Shown one piece after another: positions 11,157-22,619 of a stretch of 64,000 nucleotides of DNA. This DNA comes from Paramecium tetraurelia (lineage: Eukaryota; Ciliophora; Oligohymenophorea; Peniculida; Parameciidae): NCBI RefSeq assembly GCF_000165425.1, contig NW_001799645.1, positions 248,001 through 312,000 of the forward strand. The letters are read 5' to 3'. The position numbers were made by a program, and so were the translations under genes. Every line of letters starts with the position of its first letter. Position 1 is the first letter of the stretch. The notes beneath the pieces are model-generated. The model saw only the letters and a list, made by a program, of their open reading frames with translations. It did no database searches and was not told the DNA's origin.

Positions 11157-13186
11157 TCATAATTTAGCATTCACTTCTCTCATTTTTTGAATGTAGTTAA
11201 TGCCATTGTGCACTTGTTATTTATTTAATGAATTTTCTTTTGAAGCGAAATTGTACATGTTCATATAAACATCCCCTTCTTTTGGAGCTATCAAACTTTA
11301 CAATGAGTTATCAGACAATCCTTGTGCTTCCACTAAACATAACGCATTTGTTCTTATGATTGGGTATAGTGATTCCCTTGTGTCTTACAGTGTTTTAATT
11401 TATTAACTGTTAAGTTGATTTTCTATTTCTTAAATATATTATATTACTTAATAATAATCCTTGCATGTTATTCAATAACATGGTGATACCATATATTCTA
11501 GCCAAAATTGTTAGAATTTCCTTGGTTTCTTTTGCTTTGTTATTAATAGTATCTAAGAAACAAAGCATATTAAAGTAAGGAATGAATGTAGAGGCAGCTT
11601 TGGCTAATGCTATGCCAGATTTTGTATCCCAACTCTCTTTCATATCAGAGTGAGTCATTAATTTTTAGGCAGCATATTTAGTCAGAATAGCACAATTCAA
11701 ACCTAAAAGTTTAATTAAATTATCAATTGTTGTGACATCATCTACTTTAACTGTTTCTAGTGATAAGAACTTGAAAAATTCTGGGACTGCACTTGGTTTT
11801 GAGACTATGTGTTACAACTATTTAAGTAAGTATCTAGCTAATTATAAATTTAAGATAGTATTTTCTCCTTCTAAAGTAATCTAAATAAATTAATTATATG
11901 TATTACATTTGGAGACATTTCAAAGAAAATGATTGGCAATCCTGAATAATGAGCAAATCCATGTCCTCCACAACTCAATCTACACCATTCTGCACAATTT
12001 GATACGAAATATGTATAATTGGCCTTGGCTCCACTTAACACAGCATGAGTCAATCCAAGTAAACTAAAATCATTTGATTAAGAAATTCTGTTGAAATTGT
12101 CATTTACTAATTCCTTTATCTTTATGCTTCCAAAAACACAAGCATAGAATTCAGCCAATAATGGGAATAACTTTTGTTATTACAATTGATAATCTAAGAT
12201 TCTGATTTCCTGTTTATTGTCATCTTTAAACTATTTTCTATACAATGAGTAACGAACTGCTATTGTTAAAGCTCTGCCACCAAACTTTGTATATTGATCA
12301 CACAGAATGTTTCTCATATACATCATACTTCCATATCCAACTTTTGGATTTCCTTATCTCTCTACTTTTCCATCTCTGCTGACTTTGATGTATCGATTTA
12401 ACAAACTGTCCAATGGTGCTCTAAAATGGTCAAAACTCATGAATCCATTATCTTTAACTGCATAACCCATTTTTGGACCAATATCACCAATTTCAATACC
12501 TGATAATGGTTTATGAGTCTCCTTATCTCTGATTCTGATCCAAAAGGGATGTACTCCATATCCTTTGCCGTCTACTTGCAATTAAGCAAATACCAAGGCA
12601 AATTCACAATACAATCCCAATTCTCCTGGCCAAACTAAGTCTAAATGAGTTAGAATTACATTTAGTAGCTTCTATATTTGGTGTGTGAATCACAAACTCT
12701 GTAGTTTATTTATCAAAGACAGCTACAGTCTACAAATTCTAAACATCAGAACCATGACCTAATTCTGTCTAAGCATAACATCCAATTGCACTAAAATTCT
12801 TTAATGAAGTCATCCATTTTGTAATCTAATCATCAGATGCCAAGACTTAGAATGCAGGTATAACCATGGCAAAATGAACTGTGGATATGAAGATACCCTG
12901 TGGGCACAACACATTTGGAGTGTAGTAATTTGGATCACCCAATGATAATTTCTTCATTGCTTCTACTGTTCTTTCAGCATTCAAGAGAATCTTAGTTATA
13001 TATTATAATATTAACTTGATCCTATCTTGATTTATTGTAGAAATCATGATTGACTTTGAACATAGGATTAGTATCAAAGAAGTTCTATCTCTCAAGAAAC
13101 TTATCAAATTAATCTTTGCCACCATAAAGTAAATGTGACATCTCCAACAATGGGAATTATCCTTATTTTCTTTCACCCTCTAACAT
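11157..13186 (-). CDS. Peroxisomal acyl-CoA oxidase
   Basis: FAD enzyme that makes trans-2-enoyl-CoA and H2O2 in the first step of peroxisomal beta-oxidation. About 642 residues, the usual length. Family motifs: AIGCYAQTELGHGSDVQ (flavin/substrate region), TPNIEATKFWPGELG, GPKMGY, NGFMSFDHFRAP, the LPxxAxFYA-like LLAEFYACVFG and LSCGGHGFAHYSGLP with the catalytic Glu in TLEGENTI. Introns (plus strand) at 12991-13015, 12635-12659, 11881-11906 and 11423-11447. The protein ends in Ala-Lys-Leu, a good type 1 peroxisomal targeting signal, which supports both the reading of the last exon and the location. Convergent with the PP2C gene. Confidence 0.93.
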
Positions 13187-13279
13187 TGTATATTTTTATA
13201 ATTATTTTTTTTACTATGATGATGCACTTATCATGTAATTGTTATAAATAATACGCACGTAAAATTAATATTACATAAT

Positions 13280-13431
13280 TCAATTATATTCATCGTCTTC
13301 AACTACATCAACATAGAAACGGATGACTATTTCTAGTCCTTTTGATCTCGTCATCAACTAAAGAATTAATGAATTAGATTTATCATAACGGCCTCAATGT
13401 TATATTATAAAGGTTATGAAAAATCTCTCAT
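13280..13431 (-). CDS. Possible very short gene, unknown
   Basis: Removing a 32-nt GT...TAG intron (plus strand about 13360-13391) joins a short N-terminal exon to a stretch reading GLEIVIRFYVDVVEDDEYN before a TGA at 13280. About 39 residues. The last exon has coding-like codon use, but the whole is too short to be sure. It could be the last exon of something larger or a chance frame. No family recognised. Confidence 0.25.
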
Positions 13432-13481
13432 TCATATTGAATTTTATTCTTTATAAATATAATTTTAATTCATAAGTCTTC

Positions 13482-13520
13482 TTAATTTTCAAGAATATTG
13501 CTATAATTCTTGAAAATTAA
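13482..13520. repeat. Perfect 15-bp inverted repeat, hairpin
   Basis: The arms 13482-13496 (ttaattttcaagaat) and 13506-13520 (attcttgaaaattaa) are exact reverse complements separated by 9 nt. It lies between two tiny minus-strand genes. It could fold as a hairpin in RNA or mark a decayed element; function unknown. Confidence 0.8.
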
Positions 13521-13583
13521 TTTTAATTATAAGCCAAATCTACAACCCCAATTCTATAGTTTACTGGTAAAACCTTTAATTAT

Positions 13584-13874
13584 TCAATTTCTTCTATTCA
13601 TAATTCTAGTATTCCGTTTTAGTTGCAACTGAAAAAATATATTGCTCGATAAATCTGTCTGTTTTTCTACTACTTATAATAAAATAAACAATAATAGATA
13701 CAATTTTGCAATCCTCCTTCTTATTTGATATGATTACATTTGAAATACAAATCTAGGATAGTAAATAATATTTTGAATTCAGCTAATATGTTAATCTGAT
13801 TTTATTCTTTTATATTTTAATAGAACTTAAGGTATAAAGTTTTGATACATAGATTTCTCAAATTAACTATCCAT
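13584..13874 (-). CDS. Small unknown protein (about 76 aa)
   Basis: Two introns, 31 nt (13796-13826) and 29 nt (13673-13701), join three exons into a 76-residue frame: Met-Asp-Ser-Gln start, a hydrophobic helix-like segment (ILAEFKILFTILDLYF), a short Cys/His-containing turn (KCNHIKQEGG) and a basic tail ending RIMNRRN before TGA. Both introns are at the long end of the size range, one ends CAG and the other AAG, so the model is tentative. The next upstream gene on this strand (SCP-type phosphatase) ends 106 bp away. No family recognised. Confidence 0.45.
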
Positions 13875-13980
13875 TTTAACTAGTATTTATGCTTTGTCAG
13901 CGTTGATTATTAATGTAGAATTCTAAATTTTGTAATTTACTATTATACTAATTAATTTATAATACAAATAATTATGATAA

Positions 13981-15027
13981 TCAATTGCTAATTTCAAAAG
14001 TCTCCTTTTCACTATCATTTGTTTAGTCCTATTTAGAAATGACTCCTGAATTTAATTTTTTTTTAAAAGCAATTTCATCAAATTCCTCCTCGTCATTTTT
14101 AGATAATGTTAAAGTTTTTATTATAGAACCTTATTTAATTTTTTCTCTTTGTATTGTGAAGGATCTGGAGACACTGTAAAACTTCTGTTAGTCTAGTGGT
14201 ACAATGCTGCCATTCCTTCTTTGATTTAACTATTCAGGTGATGAATTTATAAATTACTCATATTATAAGGAAACTGGTCTCACATCAGGAAGCTTATCAT
14301 ATTTTTATTTAGATTACTTATGAGATCCAAATCAAGAATGGGAGAATCAATTCAAGTTCTTTGTCTTGTTTGTCATAGAAGAAATCTTTAATTTGGAAAC
14401 CATTATCTGGATTCAACGCAAAAGACAATATTGAATTCTGAAAATCGATTAATGTATACTTACATCAACAATGACAATATCTTTGAAATCACGATCCAAT
14501 TTGCTTAGGTCTTTGGTCAGACCTCCTTTGATGATAGTGCAACTCTCTCTAAATAACCTTTCGATTGCTTTTTTGTCAGGATCAACAAAGTCCATAACTG
14601 GCATAGCATATTCCTTGAGACTTGCAGTCCATAAGATAATGTCATAAAAATTGCTTAGTTCATTAATAAATTGTTTGGCACCTGGTCGAACGAGGACAAA
14701 AACTTTGAAATTTTATGATTAAACGACAATCTTATATAAGTATAGAAAGGTACATCCAAGCATAAATCGTAATTATCAATGGGTTGAAATTGGCTGTGTA
14801 CTAATGTTTCATCTAAATCCAGGACAATTGTTTTCTTTTAACCTAACTGAGAATAAATTGTCTAATATTACAATAAAGGATGATTTAGGAGTATCAATTT
14901 CGTGATGATATTGGTTTTGAGATCCTCGTTTCTTGTTGCCTTTAAATATGTGCAAACAAGCACACAATCGAGAAAAGAGAGATCTTTGATCTTCTTACTA
15001 TTAGTAGATGATTTAATTGTTTGACAT
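13981..15027 (-). CDS. SCP/NIF-type HAD phosphatase (CTD small phosphatase-like)
   Basis: Haloacid-dehalogenase phosphatase, about 315 residues. Introns (plus strand) at 14847-14871, 14731-14753, 14438-14463 and 14293-14317. Core motifs: VLDLDETLVHS (nucleophile and acid Asp pair), VLVRPGAKQFI, DIILWTASLKEYA (WTAS motif II), and the Lys- and Asp-containing segment CTIIKGGLTKDLSKLDRDFKDIVIVDNS (motifs III and IV, shown in parts). This layout is that of CTD small phosphatases/Dullard, which act on RNA polymerase II tails or other phosphoserines. A 100-residue polar C-terminal tail follows the fold. The catalytic set is intact, so activity is likely; the substrate is unknown. Confidence 0.9.
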
Positions 15028-15064
15028 TATAATATTTATAAAAATATTTTTGGTATGGTTGTCA

Positions 15065-15687
15065 TCAATTTATAAAGTCTGTCATCTGTCTTCTAAGGAT
15101 GTGTCTACTTTAGAGTCTTTTTTCATTAGAGTCAACGTAGTCATCACTAATTAATTTGACTTAGATTTGTTTGTTAAAGGAGACTCTTTTAGGCGAGATA
15201 GCATTGGCCATTTATGGAGAAGGAGTAGATTGTAAAGGTTCAAGAATAGTGTGCTTTTTGTTCCGAACAGGTAGAGGTTGTTCTTCCACTAATTCAAAGA
15301 AATCTAAGACGTCTGAGTGTTGACTACTGTTCGAATTTTTTCTTTTTAATATACTTTTAGGCTAATTGTTTTGGGTTCCCAAATCTTCGAATTTGACTAA
15401 TAGTCCTTTTTTTTAAATTTGGTTATTCCTGGGTTTATGGAGTATTTCTTATTCTTGATGATGGAATGATATGAGGATCTTGATGTTTGAGGTTCTTGAA
15501 TTTAATCAATAAGACTATTTCTGGCAGACAATAATGCATCTGTTGCTCTACTTGTGTGTGGGATATTTTGGAGGGATTTAAACTATTGGTACATTTGGAT
15601 TTCAGGTAAAAATTGAGTTTTAGGTTGTGGTTGAAGATTTCTATCCAAAGGTTTCAGATCGGAGTAATAGGAAGACTTATAAAGCAT
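15065..15687 (-). CDS. Basic unknown protein with RVSF motif and apparent -1 frame shift
   Basis: About 207 residues if one base is supplied at the run of eight A (plus-strand T at 15407-15414). Before the run the frame reads a Tyr/Ser/Gln-rich N-terminus; after it comes KGLLVKFEDLGTQNN, a Lys/Asn/Ser-rich part (KSILKRKNSNSSQHS) and PKRVSFNKQIQVKLI. KRVSF fits the RVxF docking motif for protein phosphatase 1, so a PP1-binding regulatory subunit is one idea, not proof. No intron of normal size solves the frame change. The run AAAAAAAAG contains the slippery heptamer A AAA AAG. Otherwise unknown. Confidence 0.6.
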
Positions 15688-15716
15688 ATTAAATTAATTA
15701 AATAATTTTGATTTTT

Positions 15717-16268
15717 TCAATTTACATTAAGAATAGGATCAAAGTCATTAATAATAAATTAATGTTCTGCAAGTCTGTTCTCCATATGATTAAATTTATG
15801 GACTCTCTCTTTATTGTAGTTGAATTCATCATCAATCAATGTTGATAAAGTAACGAAAGCAAATTAATTTGACTGAGATCTGCTTTATTTGCCAAACCAT
15901 TAAGAACTCATCCGAAATGTTGGTACTTAAGGGAATTAGGTTTACAAATTAGCATCCTTGACTCTCTATTTCAACAATGGGGCTGATTGTTATTTCTATG
16001 ATGTTCTTCTTGCAATGTTAGATTTGGCATTTGTAATCACCTCATCGAATTTCATAGGAGGTGAACATTGTCTTGTGAGTTTCCTTGATAATTTTAAAAC
16101 TGATCGGACTCGTCCATTTTGAGATTGAAATTAATGTATGGTTTTTTGAGGACTAAAATCATATCTAACCTAAAATTGAATTGGACAAGGTTGTCTTAAT
16201 AAAGTTTTCACACGATTAGTTGCACATTCTCGAGATTTTATATAATTTTTTATCTTTTCTTATAGCAT
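15717..16268 (-). CDS. Unknown basic protein (183 aa)
   Basis: Single exon, 183 residues. The start ATG at 16268 lies 35 bp from the divergent MYB gene. The N-terminal half is rich in Arg, Lys and Ser (RVRSVLKLSRKLTRQC, NIARRTSQKQQ), the centre is Gln/Ser-rich (SRSQSNQ) and the C-terminus acidic-hydrophobic (EFNYNKERVHKFNH, DFDPILN). No domain, signal or membrane segment recognised. It is followed 29 bp downstream by another small basic unknown on the same strand. Confidence 0.7.
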
Positions 16269-16303
16269 TAATTAATTCTTATCTGTATATTTATATATAA
16301 TTA
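16269..16303. promoter_or_regulatory. 35-bp divergent promoter
   Basis: Only 35 bp separate the start codons of the minus-strand unknown and the plus-strand MYB gene. The gap is almost pure A/T. Both transcription starts must fall here or inside the opposite gene. Confidence 0.4.
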
Positions 16304-18215
16304 ATGTTTCATGAATTTCTTCAGGAGTTGGGTCCTCTCAAAAACTCAGAGCTCCCCTTTCCATTTAGAAATTAATTCAAAATCAAAGAAAACTTCATCA
16401 ATCCAAATAGCAAACATTTCGATACAATTGCCCAGAAGTACATTATCAATATTAAATATATGTAGATTACTCTCAGAAGAAAAAGCAAGTATAAAACGAA
16501 AATGGGATAAATAATGCAAAATGATGTTCATCTGGATATTGGGCAAGTTCTTCTAATTGAAAAATAAGAAAACCATCAACCCCACAGAAGAAGAATGGAG
16601 ACAATTATCTAATATTCTTAAAATTGATGAAGTTACTCTCAAATAACGATGGATAACCCTTATAAACCCAGTTTCTAAGAGCATTAATTGGGATCCAGAA
16701 GAGGATGAAATCATTCGATCACTTATGAAGTATACCTTATACATATTTGTAATCAAGTGAACAGGATGAAAAGCATATTTGGACACATATCGCTCTAGAA
16801 TTGTATAATTAAAACAATGGATAATACATCAGAACTCCAAAATAGGTTAGAGAAAGATGGATGAATTATTTAAATCCAAAACTTAAAAAGTATAATGCCA
16901 ATTTAACATTACCTTTAGGACTAATTGGAGCTAATAAGAAGATCTACAGTTGTTGAACATGGTTGTTAAGAATGGCAAGAGATGGTCACTGATTTCCAGT
17001 CTTTTGGATGGCAGAACAGAAAATCAAGTCAAAAACAGGTAATCATGTTTCATATTTAAAACAGATTTAAAAGTCTCATCCAAAAAATCTACAAAGACGA
17101 AGACGATGATGATATTGAAGAATTAGAAGCTATAAAGGAGTATTTGAATAAACAAAATGTATAATAAATCTAGGAACCACAAAAGGAAGAGTCTCAAATT
17201 AGAGTAACTTACTTGAGATAGGTTAAAACTAAAACAAATCCTTAATAATCTAATAAAATCGATGAAATCGAAGTTTTAACTAAAAGAAGAAAAAATATTA
17301 AGGATATATTACAAATTGGAGAATAATAGCAAGTTAAGTCTTCGAAAGATTCATAAATAAAATAAAAGTAAAAAGCCACCAAATTAAAGGTTGAAGAAAA
17401 TATATAAGAAGTTTAAGCTGAGTAATTATAGTAATAGTAATAGTAATAGTAATAAGAATAGTAATAATAGTTATCATAATAATAATTATTATAATAATAA
17501 CAATAATTATAATAATAATAATTCTCATTTGAATAATAATTAAAAATGCAGTAATAGTTTTAATCCTAGTTATTATGTGAGAATAATAAAAAAGATCTCT
17601 CAACTCCCAACACATTGTATTATAACATCTAACCCTCCTTTTAAAAAATGGAGGACTTAAAAAACGATCAATTTTAATTTAAATAAGTCTAGCAATCTCC
17701 AATTCAATAACCTAATCAGTATCTATATTAAGGGTTTCGTCCATATCAAGAGGATGTATAATAATAATTCTAACAAACTCCTATGTAGATGTTTATGGGC
17801 TAGTACTTAAAGAATTACTAATAAAATTACAATCTTGTTTCTCCTTTCCCATAAATTAACTAAACACCTATGGCTATACACTCCTGCCTAAGCGATGTAC
17901 ATGTATAATAATAACAATCCTTATAATATGGGAGTATCACCTCTTTTGATTAGAAGTCCCTATCCTGAGAATTTGTCTCCCAATATTGCTCCCTAATAGC
18001 AGCCACCTTAGGCCTTTTGGTAAACTCCTCAATAAACAACGCTTGACTATTAGTAGAATGAATAAAAGTTCTCTTTGGTATGAATTCCATAATAAATGTA
18101 GAATAAATTAGAATTTCTATAGTCTAATAATTTAGTTGATAAATGGAAATAGAAAAGAATAAATGAAAAGCAGAATGCCTCATTTTTGGAACCCTTTTAA
18201 TCACTTGATTAATGA
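16304..18215 (+). CDS. Three-repeat MYB-type DNA-binding protein with Gln-rich tail
   Basis: Likely nuclear transcription factor. Introns at 16547-16568, 16730-16757, 16890-16918, 17039-17064 and 18078-18101 join the exons. Repeat 1: NPTEEEWRQLSNIL...TLKQRW; repeat 2: NWDPEEDEIIRSL...VRERWMNYLNP; repeat 3: NWSQQEDLQLLNMV...RWSLISS...NQVKNR. The Trp spacing and VKNR ending of repeat 3 are typical of c-MYB-like proteins. After it come an acidic DEDDDDIEELE, a coiled Lys/Gln part and long glutamine runs (about 17410-17530) written mostly with TAA/TAG. Near 17866-17885 the Q/N/P-rich frame must shift by +1 to continue; no good intron explains it. About 594 residues. Confidence 0.85.
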
Positions 18216-18725
18216 ATTAATTTTGTTTAATAATCTATTAACCATTAGATAATTTTAACATAATTATTCTGTTTATCTGCAGTAATTTTATTTATATTTG
18301 TGTTCATAATATCAAAATTTGAAAGTACTTCATTTTTTTAATTAATATTATTTAAAAAATCAAAATGATGGAAATTAATTTCTCAACTAAAATAAAATAT
18401 TACTAGCATGATATTGATTATCTTATTAAAAAGCTTAGACTCAAAATTTTGATAAATCATATTTGAAGATTATATGGGTTTGAAGTTATTTCAAAAATGT
18501 AAGAAACTTTCTTAAGATAATTAAGATGGATATAAGAGAAGACTTCGCCTATTCTTCTTATTCTTGTTTATATTATATATTATTCTACAATTATTTACTT
18601 GTTGTTTATGACTAATTTAATAGTTTAAACAAAAAGTAATTATAAAAATTAATGACCATAAATTATTAATATTCATAATCATTAAATTATAAGTATCAAA
18701 AAAGAATTATTTGTCTTAGACATGA
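18216..18725. other. Intergenic, no gene seen
   Basis: About 510 bp of AT-rich DNA between two convergent genes. No sustained frame, repeat or RNA gene recognised on either strand. Confidence 0.5.
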
Positions 18726-19116
18726 TCAGTGTTTCCTTATTCTTTTACTTTGATTGTTAATCCTATTGATGAATTTATTCAAAGTATCTTAATCATCCTT
18801 ACTTAAATAAGTAAATTCTTCATTCATTTCTTCAATTTGTTCCAGAAAATATTTGAGTTTTTATGAATGATCATTCTTTTCGAGTTTGTAATCATACTTT
18901 TTCTTGCTTTCTGACTGAGATAGTGTGTTATAGGCTTCATTAATCTCTTGGAATTGAGTAATAGCCTAAGCTCTGCAGTTTGTATTCTTATCCTAATAAT
19001 AGATTAATTATATAACATACTGGATGCCATTTTAAAGCTAATTTATGATATGCTTCCTTAATTTGTGGTTGTTGAGCATTTCTTTCTAATCCCAAGGTGA
19101 TGTAGTGATTCTTCAT
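18726..19116 (-). CDS. Small J-domain (DnaJ/Hsp40) protein
   Basis: About 120 residues with one 28-nt intron (18993-19020) that falls inside the HPD tripeptide region: exon 1 ends with LALKWHP and exon 2 starts with DKN. The domain begins at residue 1 (HYITLGLERNAQQPQIKEAYHKLA) and continues with FQEINEAYNTLSQSESKKKYD, so HPD and helices II-III are complete and Hsp70 stimulation is expected. After the J-domain there is only a 45-residue charged helical tail; no Gly/Phe or zinc region. A type III co-chaperone; the client is unknown. Confidence 0.9.
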
Positions 19117-19157
19117 AATTATTAATCATTATCTGAAGACTAATACTTCAGAATTTA

Positions 19158-20432
19158 TCATTATGGAAATTCTGGAACATAGTTGATTAATAACTTAATA
19201 TGATAATATTCATATTCAATCTTCCGTGGGGTTGCCCAAGACTTAAAAGTTCTTTCCTCTGAAATCTCCAGCCTATCCTCTAAGTTTAACATACTCTGCG
19301 AAATCTCTTTAATTGGCTGAGAAGGCACCAATGATTTGAGATACCAATTGTCTTTTCTATTCTCTAATATAGAGTTATGAAATAACAAGTACCTCTTCTC
19401 TCTGGTTAATTAGTAATTGTAAGCCTTTTCTCTGCATTCACCCCCTCTATCTTCACTCTATTTGTTTTTGGCATCCAATCTAGCATTGTAGTCACTTAAG
19501 TCTCTTTTTTGATCTTAGATTCTGTTATCCAAACCTAAGATGGCAGCAGTCAATTAGGCAAGAGCATTGTTCAAACTTGTCAAATCTTTATCGAAGTTTC
19601 CTTTCTCCAATACAAACATGTTCAATCTCTTTTATTCTGCCTTAGTTTCCAAAGCCTTGCTGTCTTCAATCTGTTTAAGCATCAAATCACATAAATTAAC
19701 AATTCTATTAACAGTTGGGGAATTCTAAAAGTCTTCAGCTTAAGCAGCATTGGCAATTTCAGCAAAAACCTCATTGACACATCGTGCTACGAATAACTCT
19801 TTTTGATTTCAAATTTCTCTAAAAATATAACAATCTATAATACTTGCTTATTCAGAAGCATTAATGAAGTAATCTCTAACCTTTTACCATTATGCTTCGT
19901 TGTTCATTTATAAGAAACTCTAATTTTTGTCTGAAAACATTCTTCTAACTGTTTCAATAACGAATGTTGCATAATCGTGTTCTTCAACCTTTTTATCAAA
20001 CTCAGCCTTCTCTGTTTCTCGCTTCTTTACTAGATCAGCTAATTTCTTCTCTGTTTCAACCTTCCATGCATTCTTGGCATCAGCTTAACCTTATTTGTAT
20101 GATCTTAATGGCTCTAATTCATCCAAAATTGATTAGATTTCAACTGTTCTTCTTTCCAAGTTTGCACTCTCTTATTGCAATACTTTAATGTCTTCAGTGC
20201 ATTGATTCTAGTATTCATTGTTGGCTTTATCATCTTCCTTTTGTTCGTTCTCAATTGAGGTTTCTAGGTTTCTCATAATTTCAATGAAACGAGCAATTGG
20301 TTCACCTGTACTCATTTGCATTTAAAGTGTATCGATCAAAGTTCTACCAAATTCATCTTCATCAAATGCTCTGAATTGATCGAATTTGTCTGCAATAGCT
20401 AAGGCTATTAAGCAAAGCACAAAGATTTTCAT
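19158..20432 (-). CDS. Trichocyst matrix protein (TMP) family
   Basis: Secreted crystalline protein of Paramecium trichocysts. About 413 residues. A signal peptide (MKIFVLCLIALAIA) is followed by FDQFRAFDEDEFGRTLIDT and RFIEIMRNLETSIENEQKED, then long heptad-type coiled coil with NLERRTVEIQSILDEL, LAQLTAAILGLDNRI and a few Cys, the TMP layout. In the family a precursor is cut into two chains that assemble into the expandable matrix; the exact cut sites were not mapped. One intron is needed near 19799-19831 to avoid a TGA; the best choice is 33 nt ending AAG, so that junction is uncertain. Higher GC than neighbours suggests strong expression. Confidence 0.87.
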
Positions 20433-20494
20433 TAATAAAATAATTAAAAACGAATTTCAAGGAGAATAAGAATTATTTAATTATTATTTCAAAA
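20433..20494. promoter_or_regulatory. 62-bp divergent promoter
   Basis: Short AT-rich gap between the start of the trichocyst matrix gene (minus) and the start of a coiled-coil gene (plus). Both promoters should be here. No specific element recognised. Confidence 0.35.
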
Positions 20495-22571
20495 ATGTCA
20501 ATTATTGAAAATGAAGCAATCCTTAATGATTATATGGTTAAAAATTTGCAGAAAGGCAAAGAAAGGGAGAATCATAGTGATTTCTATGATTACAATCCAT
20601 TAACCTCAACATATTAATGTTATGGATGTCAAAGATAGAAACCAAAATAAGCCTCATTACTATTGGCCAATTAAAAATCTAAAAAGAAGAGGAGGACCTT
20701 GGAAACTTATAAAATGAACGATATCATTATAAAACCTTGGCATCCTTTCTTGAGAGAATTTTAAAAAATATTCAAAAATTCAATTATCCCTCAACACAAA
20801 CAACTAAATTATTAAGTAGAATATCATAAACCAGATGTTGTATTATAATTTTACGAAATTATTCGCAGATTAAGAGAATAATTGGAGGATAATGTAAAAT
20901 CAATTTAAAAAGGGGATATTTCTGTTGCACCAATTCTGGAGACTTTGGCAATCTATTCAATTGATGAAATTGAAATTAATTATGAAACATTACATAATAG
21001 TACTAAGTCAATACAGTAAGATTCCACTAAGAAATCGTTAGCCAGTTCAAGCATTAGGTATTAGATGCAAGAGAAGAAAATATAGCATTACAAAGAATAG
21101 TGGGAAATAGTAAAAGAGCAAGTGGAATTACTAGAATAGAATAATACCATAGGTTTGAAGCAGTAAATAGAAAATACAATCAAGGCCTAGAAGGAAATTC
21201 AGTATTTGAAAAGTATTTTGAAAGAAACTTAAGATCATCTGATGATAATTGAAAGAGATAAGGAATAATTAATTAGAGAAAATTACTTTTTATTTCAATA
21301 TGCCCAATTAGACAGACATTATTTACTAATCAAAATAATGGAGGTATTATAATATTTCTATGTAGTAATATCCGGTAGAATAATTAAAAGAAACAGATGT
21401 CTCCTATTTTGAAATTTATCTTAAGGAATAAGAGAAGGAATTAGCAAGGTTGAAATTAGAGAATACTAAATTAAAAATTCATTCTAATCATTTGGAGAAG
21501 GAATCAGAAGTGATAAAAAAGGAATCTTTTTCTTAATTTTCTAATGAATTTTAAACTTAAGAATAAAAATGGAGTAATGAGAAGATTCATTTAGAGAAGA
21601 CTCTTGACTAATTAAAATAAGAATTAGAGATCAGTTAGAGATTTGAAAAGGAATTGAGAATTCTAAATTAAACTATGCAAGAAGAACAAGATAAATTGAG
21701 AAAGCAGTTGTTTGATTATCAAGCCGGTATGAATAATATCAGTCATCAACACTTAATCTAGAGATAATAAAATGATTAGTTATTAAAATAGAATTAAGAA
21801 CTTCAATTGACAATTTAACAATTAGAATAGTAGGCAATTGGAAATAAATAACAATTCAATAAGATGAATCCCAATGATTAAGCTTAATAATTAGCATTGA
21901 TTATTCTCTCTAAAGAACGTCCTACTCAAGAATAAGTCAATTTACTGAGATAAGTATTTGGAGATTTCACCGATGAGATCATTAAAAATCAAGTAGAACA
22001 AAATTAGAATGAATAAGCTTAAGAACTTATTGAATAAATGCAAGATTTAAGAAATTTCAAAGAGAAATTAGAATCTCATAATAGATTAACGAATAAATAG
22101 ATGGATGAAATAAGAAAAGAATTAGAGTTTGCTTTTTAGATGAATGAATCATAATAATCACAATCAAAAATAGGGAGAAAATTAAATTATGATATTTAAG
22201 ATTCTACATCCTATTTCTAATCTCTTGTAAGAATAAATGAGATCTTGAACAGTTAAGAAGAAGATCTCTAAAAGTTTAATAGATTGAAGAGTCAACCTCC
22301 ACAAATTATGAAATAGGAGATATCTTAACTGCATTGTTTACTATTGCTGTAGGCATTATCTTTAGAGGAAATGATTGTGAATAGTGAATAGAACTAGATA
22401 GAGGATTTCTCAGACTAAGAGATTAGGAGTTCAAATGGCAAAGAACAATAACCTTCCGAGTTTTAACCGATTGATGAGGAAAGTTCTCAAAATGATTAAG
22501 ATGAAGACGTTGAGGAGAGTTCTATCCATCAGCCAGAACCATATTAGGAGTAGGAGAATTAAAGAAAGTGA
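20495..22571 (+). CDS. Long coiled-coil protein, unknown
   Basis: About 684 residues, one 22-nt intron at 21344-21365. The N-terminal 190 residues have a CysXXCys pair (YGCQR) and a conserved-looking KPWHPFLREF block. From about residue 200 to 640 the protein is nearly continuous heptad coiled coil rich in Gln, Glu and Lys, ending in an acidic tail (DEDVEESS). The shape suggests a structural or scaffold protein, for example of basal bodies or cortex, but no family was identified. It ends 48 bp before the next plus-strand gene. Confidence 0.8.
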
Positions 22572-22619
22572 ATTCTCTTATGAGTTAATTAACCTTATGT
22601 TTTTATTAATTTATTTATT

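Noticed and set aside
13280..13980. HORMA (Rev7/MAD2-like) gene on the minus strand
   Set aside because: Early alignments of short hydrophobic phrases were forced across incompatible frames; a two-intron 76-residue gene explains most of the stretch better.
14180..14215. Phrase gttagtctagtggt resembling a tRNA D-arm
   Set aside because: No matching anticodon or T arm follows, and it lies in the coding exon of the SCP-type phosphatase on the other strand.
19964..20188. Plus-strand 74-codon frame
   Set aside because: Shadow of the trichocyst matrix protein gene on the minus strand.
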